NCBI RefSeq assembly: GCF_001696535.1
Contig: NZ_MBQE01000002.1
Span: 496,001-560,000 of the forward strand
From: Stappia indica
GTDB taxonomy: Bacteria > Pseudomonadota > Alphaproteobacteria > Rhizobiales > Stappiaceae
Direction: 5' to 3'
DNA: 64,000 nucleotides
In this document: in pieces, positions 58,096 through 64,000 of the stretch
How positions within the stretch are numbered: position 1 is the stretch's first letter
How the letters are laid out: each line of letters opens with the position of its first letter
Notes under the pieces: generated by a model
Told to the model about the DNA's origin: nothing
The model's input: the letters and a program-made list of their open reading frames with translations, nothing else
Database searches by the model: none
Program-made: the position numbers and the translations under genes

Positions 58096-58217
58096 TTTGT
58101 TCACAGGCTTGCAAAAAAGCCGATATGGTCAAGTCGCTATTTTACTAGTACGTTTTGCAACGGATCGGGGGTGAACGTTTAGCCGGAAAGGGGTGCTGGC
58201 TGTCGGGCGCATGGGGC

Positions 58218-59978
58218 ATGTGCAGACGCAGACGGCATCGGACACGTTTGCGCAAATTATCTTCTGTATTTTCTCTGGCGCCACCAACGGCGTCCATCAC
58301 GTCATATCTGACGTTTCTGGCGGCTGCCATCGCCGTGCCCCTGATCGCGTTCGCAACCTTCCTCTTTGTCGAGGTCGAGGCGAACGAGAGAAAGGAGCTG
58401 CGCGAGCGGGCGACCACCGACGCGCGTGCGCTCGGGCGCATCGTCGAACGTCACCTGACGGACATGACGTCGACATTGCGGCTGCTTTCGGTGTTTCCGG
58501 AGCTGGAGGACGGCGACCTCCAGGGCTTCCAGAACCGGACGCAGCACATCCTGTCGTCGCATTCCATGTATCTCATCCTGCTGCAGGAAAACGGCCAGCA
58601 GCTGCTCAACACACGCGTTCCCTATGGCACGCCGCTTGGTCTCACCTCCAATCCCGACACGCTGGCCAAGGCTCTTGCCAGCGGCAAGACCACCGTCTCC
58701 GACATCTTCTTCGGCAAGACGAGCGGCGAGTGGGTGTTCAACGTCACCATGCCGCTGCCTGAGCCTCTGCGCGGTGTCGCGGCCGCGCTCATCCTGACCC
58801 AGGGCACCGATCAGGTTCAGGCCGTCCTGTCGCGCGAGATGATCCCGCCCGGCTGGAGCGCCGCCGTCATCGACCAGAACGACATGGTCATCGCCTCCAG
58901 CGGGGCCAATGGCCTGCCGGTCGCGATCCCCTTTCCCGACGCCCTGCATCGCGGGTTCGCCGGTTTCAGCGACTCCATGGAGTTCGAGCAGGACGGCGAG
59001 GCGATGGTGAGCGGCTACGCCCGGCTGCCGAATTTTCCCTGGGTGGTTGTCGTCTCCGGTCCCGTCGCGTCGGTTCAGTCGTCCCTCGTGTCCTGGAAGC
59101 TGCTGCTGTTCGGCAGCATCGCCTTCATCGCCATGAGCATGCTGCTCGCCTATCTCGTCGCCCGCCAGCTCAGCCGTTCCGTGCGGCAGCTTTCGCGCAT
59201 GGCGGAGCGGATGGGGCGCGGCGAAATCGTCGCGCCGCTCGAGACGAGGGTGAGCGAGGTCAACCAGATCGCCGTCGCCCTGTGCAACGCCTCCTTCGAC
59301 CGCAGCGAGGCCGAGAACCGCGTCCACCTGCTGCTGCGCGAACTCGTCCACCGCACCAAGAACGTGCTCACCCTGGTGCAGGCGATCCTGCGGCAGATCG
59401 CGCGCCAGTCCGCCACCAAGGAGGAATTCCAGGAGGCGGCGGACAGCCGGCTGCAGGGCCTTGCCCAGTCGGTCGAGCTGCTTGCCCAGGAAAACTGGTA
59501 CGGCGTGTCGATGCACAGCCTGATCGACCAGCACCTGACGACCGTCGGCGTTTCGCCCGACCAGCGGGCGATCGAGGGCGAGGATTTCGTCCTCGGCGTC
59601 AGCGCGGTGCAAAATCTCGGCCTGGTGCTGCACGAGCTTGCGACCAATTCCATCAAGTATGGCGCGCTGCAAAGCCCGCTCGGATGCGTCCGCATCTCGT
59701 GGGCCGCTGCCGGCGACCGGCGCGACGAGCCGGGCATGCTGCTGGAATGGCGTGAGGAGGGCGGACCGCCCGTCATCAAGCCGGAGCGGACCGGCTTCGG
59801 CTCGGTGATCATCGAGCGTCATGCGGCTGCGGCCTTTTCCGCCAGCGTGACGCTGGAGTACCGGCCGGACGGCCTCTACTGGTCGCTGCACGCGCCCTGG
59901 TCGGCGCTGCGCAAGGAGGGAAGCTCGAACCCGCTCGACGCGGTTGCCGAGAACCTCACCCACCGGGCGGCGGAATAG
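58218..59978 (+). CDS. HWE-family sensor histidine kinase
   Basis: An ATG at 58218 gives 586 residues. Its ribosome-binding site is poor, and a TTG at 58155 is possible. Membrane helix 1 (about 29-51), a periplasmic sensor region of about 240 residues (Cache-like), membrane helix 2 (about 293-314) and a HAMP linker precede the kinase. The phosphoacceptor is H378 (RELVHRTKNVLTLVQ). HELATNSIKYGAL and LEWREEGG give the His-containing N box and the W-x-E motif that define the HWE family. In alphaproteobacteria such kinases feed the PhyR branch of the general stress response. No response regulator is adjacent. Confidence 0.88.
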   Translation: MCRRRRHRTRLRKLSSVFSLAPPTASITSYLTFLAAAIAVPLIAFATFLFVEVEANERKELRERATTDARALGRIVERHLTDMTSTLRLLSVFPELEDGDLQGFQNRTQHILSSHSMYLILLQENGQQLLNTRVPYGTPLGLTSNPDTLAKALASGKTTVSDIFFGKTSGEWVFNVTMPLPEPLRGVAAALILTQGTDQVQAVLSREMIPPGWSAAVIDQNDMVIASSGANGLPVAIPFPDALHRGFAGFSDSMEFEQDGEAMVSGYARLPNFPWVVVVSGPVASVQSSLVSWKLLLFGSIAFIAMSMLLAYLVARQLSRSVRQLSRMAERMGRGEIVAPLETRVSEVNQIAVALCNASFDRSEAENRVHLLLRELVHRTKNVLTLVQAILRQIARQSATKEEFQEAADSRLQGLAQSVELLAQENWYGVSMHSLIDQHLTTVGVSPDQRAIEGEDFVLGVSAVQNLGLVLHELATNSIKYGALQSPLGCVRISWAAAGDRRDEPGMLLEWREEGGPPVIKPERTGFGSVIIERHAAAAFSASVTLEYRPDGLYWSLHAPWSALRKEGSSNPLDAVAENLTHRAAE

Positions 59979-59999
59979 CCGGCCGAAAAAGGTCGGTGC

Positions 60000-60024
60000 G
60001 GAACCTGGCTGGTGCGCCGGCGTT
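60000..60024 (+). promoter_or_regulatory. EcfG-type promoter of the topoisomerase gene
   Basis: GGAAC at 60000-60004 and CGTT at 60021-60024 are 16 bp apart, a perfect consensus, 48 bp upstream of the ATG at 60073. Confidence 0.78.
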
Positions 60025-60072
60025 GTCGTTTTCGTGACGACACCGCCCGATGGGCCACCTTGGAAACGCACG

Positions 60073-61074
60073 ATGGGCACCCTCGCATATGTCACCGACG
60101 AGGAGCCGGGCATCCGGCGCCGCAGGCGCGGGCGCGGTTTTTCCTACGCCTTGCCGGACGGCGCGCCGGTCCGGGACCCGGAGACGCTGGATCGCATCGC
60201 CGCACTGGCGGTGCCTCCGGCCTGGCGCGAGGTCTGGATCTGTCTCGATCCGCAAGGCCACCTGCAGGCGACCGGGTTGGACGACCGCGGGCGCAAGCAG
60301 TACCGCTACCATCCGGACTGGGAAGAGGAGCGCCGGGCGCTCAAATACGACAGTCTCCGGGAGTTCGGCCGGGCGCTGCCGCGCATCCGGCGCCGCGTCC
60401 GCCAGGATCTCCAGCGGGAGCTTCCCAGCGCCGAAGCGCTGCTGGCGACGATGGTCTCGCTGATCGACAAGACGCGGATCCGGGTCGGCAAGCGCCGCTA
60501 CGCGAAGGAAAACCGCACCTATGGCGCCGCGACGCTGTTGAAGAACCATGTCGAGCTGGCCGAGGATGGGGTCGTGCGACTGCGCTTTCGCGGCAAGGGC
60601 GGCACGGTCGAGGAATACGAGTTGCGGGACCGGGCGCTGTTCGAGGCGCTGGACGAACTCACCGAGATCCCGGGGCGGGAGCTGTTTGCCTGGCGCGACG
60701 AGGCGGGCGAGACCTGCCGGATCGAGACCGGGCGGCTCAACGCCTATCTGTCGGAGATTGCCGGCGTCGGCACCAGCGCCAAGATGTTCCGGACCTGGGG
60801 CGGCAGCGTCGCGGCCTTCGAGGCGGCGCGGACGGCCCTGCTCAAGGACCAGGCCTTGCGGGTCAAGTCGATCTGCGATGCCGCCGCCTCCGTGCTGCAC
60901 AACACGCCGGCGGTCTGCCGCACCAGCTACGTCCATCCGGCCGTGCTGTCGCTTGCCGGGGACGACCGGGAGACAATCGTCTCCGGTCTTCAGCGCGCCG
61001 GCTCGGCCCGCGGTCGCTCCGGCCTCCTCGCCTCGGAGGCCCGCTTCCTCGCCTTCCTCGACGAGGCGGCCTGA
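60073..61074 (+). CDS. DNA topoisomerase IB, poxvirus/bacterial type
   Basis: The ATG at 60073 gives 333 residues, the usual bacterial TopIB size. A GTG at 60034 was rejected because it would lie almost at the transcript start. Landmarks are RYHPDWEEER, the catalytic-domain arginine and lysine segments (RIRVGKRRYAKENRTYGAATLL, split here), TSAKMFRTWGG and the tyrosine Y286 in CRTSYVHPAV. It relaxes supercoils by a 3'-phosphotyrosyl mechanism. A perfect EcfG-type promoter places it in the stress regulon. Confidence 0.9.
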   Translation: MGTLAYVTDEEPGIRRRRRGRGFSYALPDGAPVRDPETLDRIAALAVPPAWREVWICLDPQGHLQATGLDDRGRKQYRYHPDWEEERRALKYDSLREFGRALPRIRRRVRQDLQRELPSAEALLATMVSLIDKTRIRVGKRRYAKENRTYGAATLLKNHVELAEDGVVRLRFRGKGGTVEEYELRDRALFEALDELTEIPGRELFAWRDEAGETCRIETGRLNAYLSEIAGVGTSAKMFRTWGGSVAAFEAARTALLKDQALRVKSICDAAASVLHNTPAVCRTSYVHPAVLSLAGDDRETIVSGLQRAGSARGRSGLLASEARFLAFLDEAA

Positions 61075-61170
61075 AGCGGATGGAGATGCGCTTATCCCCG
61101 GGCGCCGCGAGACTCGTCCCCGCGCAGGCACGGGCAGGGCTGGACAGGGACGGGCGCGCCGTCCCGTCGC

Positions 61171-61362
61171 TCAGTATTCCGGCGGTTTCGTTCGGTCGCC
61201 TTCGGTGGCGTCCTTGCGGTACATCTCCTTCGTCACCTGCTCGCCGTGCGGGCGCTCGGCCCGCTCGGTGCGGTTGCGCCGGCGCATCAGGGCATAGAAA
61301 AAGAACAGGCCCATGATCACGGGCCCGCCGAAGACAACAAGCAGCCAGAGGGATTCGGCCAT
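61171..61362 (-). CDS. Small single-span membrane protein
   Basis: The ATG at 61362 gives 63 residues: one N-terminal membrane helix (SLWLLVVFGGPVIMGLFF) followed by a basic, then acidic, cytoplasmic tail with RTERAERPHGEQVTKEMYR. No family is recognised. An EcfG-type promoter lies 28 bp upstream. Confidence 0.68.
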   Translation of the reverse strand: MAESLWLLVVFGGPVIMGLFFFYALMRRRNRTERAERPHGEQVTKEMYRKDATEGDRTKPPEY

Positions 61363-61390
61363 GTCGGAACTCCTGTCGTGGAACCGACCT

Positions 61391-61415
61391 AACCGGTCGG
61401 AAGCCACGAGGTTCC
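61391..61415 (-). promoter_or_regulatory. EcfG-type promoter of the 63-residue membrane protein gene
   Basis: On the minus strand GGAAC (61411-61415) and GGTT (61391-61394) are 16 bp apart. Confidence 0.62.
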
Positions 61416-61448
61416 GTCATTTTTCCAAGGGGAGCGGGCCAGGACGCG

Positions 61449-61514
61449 TTTTCGAGACGGGTTTCTCGAAAATCGGCGATTTCAGCGCGGAATTTTGCAA
61501 AATCCGTCTCGAAA
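61449..61514. repeat. Three copies of TCTCGAAA in inverted arrangement
   Basis: TTTTCGAGA (61449-61457) pairs with TCTCGAAAA (61464-61472). A third copy, CCGTCTCGAAA (61504-61514), is complementary to TTTCGAGACGG at 61450-61460 over 11 bp. The segment is unusually A+T-rich for this window. Two alternative hairpins could form. Confidence 0.55.
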
Positions 61515-61560
61515 TTTCTCAAGTTTGTTGCGCAAGGGGGACAAGTCGTGCCCGGCCTGC

Positions 61561-61588
61561 GGACGCAAGAGGCCAAGCCCTTGCGTCC
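61561..61588. terminator. Hairpin at the end of the ABC transporter operon
   Basis: GGACGCAAG and CTTGCGTCC form a 9-bp perfect stem with a 10-base loop, 23 bp beyond the permease stop. A T-rich run lies on the plus-strand side only. Confidence 0.5.
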
Positions 61589-61611
61589 GTTTCTCTTTCC
61601 CGCGCGCGCGT

Positions 61612-63300
61612 CTAGCGGATCAGGGTGACATTCTTGGCGCCGGCCAGCCACAGGATCGTTCGCACGATCAAGAGGCAGCCGATCACGATCGCCATGATAC
61701 AGACCGAAAAGGCGGCCGCCTGGTTGACCGCGCCCCGGTCGGAGAGCTGCAGCACCGAGACCGCGGCGAGCTGCGTCGACGGCGTCACCAGGAAGATAAC
61801 TGCCGAGAGCGAGACCATCGTGCGCATGAAATAGAACACCCCGACGCCGAGCAGCGTCGGCCACAAAAGCGGCAGCGTCACCTTGCGCAAGGTGGTCAGC
61901 GTGCTGCCTCCCAGCGTTGTCGAGGCCTCGTCGAAGACCGGGCCTATCTGCTTGAGACTGGTCGAGGAAATGAGGAAAGCGTGGGCGTGGTTGTAGTAGA
62001 CGCTGAGGATAACGATCAGCGTGAAACTGCCGTAGAGCACGTTCAGCGGGTTGGCCGGATCGTTGAAGGTCAGCACGTAGCCGAGGCCCAGGACCATGCC
62101 GGGGACGGCGGCCGGCAGGATCGCCAGCAGCGACAGCGGACCGGTGAGAGGGTTCTTGAACTTCTGCACCACGATGGCGGTGAGACCGGTGATCGCGACG
62201 CCGAGAATGGCGGTGGCCAGCGAGACGCCGACGCTGTTCCACAGCGGCGCCGTACCGTTCTGGACGTCGAACTCGTAGTGCTTCAGCGTGAAGCTCATGT
62301 TGTAGGGCCACAGCCGCACGAAGCTCGCCACCACGACGATGACAAGGACGCTGAGGATCAGCGACACGACCGTGTAGGCATAGAGCGAGAAGGCGAGGTC
62401 GCGGCCGCGGGACGGCTTTGTTTCCAAGGGCTTGGACTGGGCGGTGACCAGCGCGTGCTGGCGGCTGGAGATGCGCTTCTCGATCAGCTTGGCGAGGATA
62501 GCCGGCACCAGGAGGACGATGCCGATCACCGCGCCGAGGCCGAATTGCGCCTGCCCGATGACCTGATTGTAGACCTCGGTGGCGAGCACGCTGAAGTCGC
62601 CGCCGATCACCATCGGGTTGCCGAAGTCGGTCATCACCAGGGTGAAGACGACGAAGATCGCCGCCGCCAGACCGAAGCGCGTCGCCGGCAGCGTCACGTC
62701 CCGGAAGATCCGCGCCGGCCCCGCGCCGAGCGTTTCCGCGCTCTCGTAGATGCGGGCATCGGCGACCGCAAGCGCCGCGGACAGGATCAGGTAGGCATAG
62801 GGAAACGCATAGAGCGCATTGGCGATGGCCGTTCCCCAAAAGCCATAGATATCAATGTCGAAGCCGAGGAAGCGGTTGAGAACGCCGTTGCGGCCGAGCA
62901 GGAGGATAAGTCCCTGCGCCTGCACCAGCGAGGGCGCGAACAGCGGCGTCAGCACCGCGATCCGCAGGAACGGCTTGAACGGGATAGCGGCGCGCTGCAG
63001 GGCATAAGCGTAGAAATAGGCAAGGCCGACGGCGGCCAGCGTCGCGGTCAGCGACATGGAAATGCTGTTGAGGACCAGCCGCCAGAAGCGCTCGGCGCCG
63101 AAGGTTTCGGTGAAGTTGCCGATGCCGAAACCGCTCGGTGTCTCGAAACCGCGCAGCAGGATGCCGGTCAGCGGCAGCAGCAGGAACAGCAGGATCGGGA
63201 TCGCGGCGAGTACCGACAGGCCCATGGTGATCGAGCGGTCGCTGGCCCAGCCGGCGGCCTTGCCGGCCCGTTGCGGCTCGCGTGCGGCCGACACGCTCAT
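61612..63300 (-). CDS. ABC importer permease, fused double-module type (iron(III) or 2-aminoethylphosphonate class)
   Basis: The 562-residue protein has two binding-protein-dependent transport modules of about six helices each. The EAA loops are visible as [21 protein letters not shown] (first) and [21 protein letters not shown] (second), here cited in part. This double-length form is typical of FbpB/AfuB ferric-iron permeases and of the putative 2-aminoethylphosphonate permease. It is coupled to the ATPase gene by a 4-base overlap. The binding protein and any phn genes would lie beyond the window, so the substrate is open. Confidence 0.88.
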   Translation of the reverse strand: MSVSAAREPQRAGKAAGWASDRSITMGLSVLAAIPILLFLLLPLTGILLRGFETPSGFGIGNFTETFGAERFWRLVLNSISMSLTATLAAVGLAYFYAYALQRAAIPFKPFLRIAVLTPLFAPSLVQAQGLILLLGRNGVLNRFLGFDIDIYGFWGTAIANALYAFPYAYLILSAALAVADARIYESAETLGAGPARIFRDVTLPATRFGLAAAIFVVFTLVMTDFGNPMVIGGDFSVLATEVYNQVIGQAQFGLGAVIGIVLLVPAILAKLIEKRISSRQHALVTAQSKPLETKPSRGRDLAFSLYAYTVVSLILSVLVIVVVASFVRLWPYNMSFTLKHYEFDVQNGTAPLWNSVGVSLATAILGVAITGLTAIVVQKFKNPLTGPLSLLAILPAAVPGMVLGLGYVLTFNDPANPLNVLYGSFTLIVILSVYYNHAHAFLISSTSLKQIGPVFDEASTTLGGSTLTTLRKVTLPLLWPTLLGVGVFYFMRTMVSLSAVIFLVTPSTQLAAVSVLQLSDRGAVNQAAAFSVCIMAIVIGCLLIVRTILWLAGAKNVTLIR

Positions 63301-64000
63301 GACAGCACCCGCAGCGCATCGGCGGGGAGAGAGACGGCCAGCCGCGTGCCGGTTTCCGGTACGGTGGCAGTGCCGTGCAGCTCGGCGACAATGGCGGTTT
63401 CCGGACGGTTTTCCGGTGCCAGCTCGACGCGGGTGATGTTGCCGAGGAAGGAAACCGAGCGCACGTCCACCGCGAGGATATTTTCGCCGCTCGCTCCTCG
63501 CTCCCGCAAGGCGACGGCCTCGGGGCGGATGCCGAGCGCGGCGGCGGTGGCCGCGTTCGCCGTGCCGTTTGCGAGGGTCGCCACCGCCAGCGGCGTGCCG
63601 GCGAAACGGTAGCTTCCGGCTGCGCCGGGATCGAGCGGCAGCACGTTCATGCGGCCGATGAAGTCGGCGACGAAAGCGGTGGCCGGTTCGCGGTAGAGCT
63701 GCTGCGGCGTGCCGATCTGCTCGATGCGGCCCTTGCTCATGACGACGATCAGGTCGGCCATGGCCAGCGCCTCTTCCTGGTCGTGGGTGACCATGATGGT
63801 GGTGATGCCGAGGCGCTTCTGCACCGCGCGGATCTCGATGCGCAGCTCCTCGCGCACCTTGGCGTCGAGCGCTGACAGCGGCTCGTCGAGCAGCAGCGCG
63901 GACGGATCGGGTGCCAGCGCACGGGCGAGCGCGATGCGCTGCTGCTGGCCGCCGGACATTTGCGAGGGCAGCTTCTCGGCCTGGTCGGCGAGATGCACGA
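63297..64000 (-). CDS. ABC importer ATP-binding protein, 5' end beyond window
   Basis: At least 233 residues are visible and the Walker A part lies off the right edge. The ABC signature [15 protein letters not shown], Walker [12 protein letters not shown] and the switch histidine in [10 protein letters not shown] are intact. A C-terminal TOBE-type domain follows ([22 protein letters not shown]). [13 protein letters not shown] resembles ferric-iron and 2-aminoethylphosphonate ATPases. It energises the fused permease encoded downstream. Confidence 0.9.
   Translation of the reverse strand, partial: VHLADQAEKLPSQMSGGQQQRIALARALAPDPSALLLDEPLSALDAKVREELRIEIRAVQKRLGITTIMVTHDQEEALAMADLIVVMSKGRIEQIGTPQQLYREPATAFVADFIGRMNVLPLDPGAAGSYRFAGTPLAVATLANGTANAATAAALGIRPEAVALRERGASGENILAVDVRSVSFLGNITRVELAPENRPETAIVAELHGTATVPETGTRLAVSLPADALRVLS

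Noticed and set aside
1-64000. Possible tRNA, rRNA, CRISPR array, insertion sequence or prophage
   Set aside because: No tRNA-like cloverleaf, repeat-spacer array, transposase, terminal inverted repeats, integrase or phage structural gene was seen on either strand.

Overview
The window is about 66% G+C and looks like a chromosome segment of an alphaproteobacterium, most likely Hyphomicrobiales. Three things suggest this: TRAP transporters and NHEJ genes in the arrangement usual for that group, many short alphaproteobacterial proteins (DUF3008, BON, SWFGD-BON, DUF3182, DUF2231), and repeated EcfG-type promoters (GGAAC-N16/17-nGTT). I cannot name the genus. No tRNA, rRNA, CRISPR array, insertion sequence or prophage was seen.

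1-22 kb is a nutrient-uptake region with three complete TRAP systems. System 1 (1.3-5.8 kb) has a divergent LysR regulator, a cupin, an alpha/beta hydrolase and DctPQM. System 2 (5.8-13.4 kb, minus strand) has a D-2-hydroxyacid dehydrogenase, DctPQM, a GMC flavoprotein and an FAH-family enzyme, with a divergent GntR regulator. System 3 (13.5-21.8 kb) has a divergent XRE regulator, DctPQM, PyrK-like and PyrD-1B-like dihydroorotate dehydrogenase subunits, an M20 carbamoyl-amino-acid hydrolase and a homodimeric dihydroorotase. Read as a pathway, system 3 would import orotate or dihydroorotate and degrade it through N-carbamoylaspartate to aspartate. It is the best candidate for a little-described system here. 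All three TRAP operons carry a GC-rich hairpin between the P and Q genes.

22-61 kb is a general-stress-response region. I found 25 matches to the EcfG promoter pattern. Twenty-four lie in front of genes, several as divergent pairs, and one lies inside a gene. The genes behind them include a DUF892 ferritin-like protein, PRC-barrel and BON proteins, two Ku proteins and LigD, trehalose-6-phosphate synthase, a metallothionein-like protein, CuZn superoxide dismutase, an ECF15/EcfG-like sigma factor, a CBS protein, a short-chain dehydrogenase, topoisomerase IB, a CtaG/HemJ-like/cytochrome aa3 oxidase locus and many tiny membrane or secreted proteins. An orphan NepR-like anti-sigma factor (40.3 kb), an EcfG-like sigma factor (52.3 kb) and an HWE histidine kinase (58.2 kb) lie in the same region but not next to each other, and no phyR was seen. 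A three-gene gluconate-2-dehydrogenase-like periplasmic oxidase (25.4-29.1 kb) sits in this region without a recognisable stress promoter.

61.6-64 kb is the start of an ABC importer (fused double permease and an ATPase cut by the window edge) of the ferric-iron/2-aminoethylphosphonate type.

Protein families were assigned by reading motifs in the translations. No database search was possible. Starts were chosen from ribosome-binding sites, overlaps and family length.
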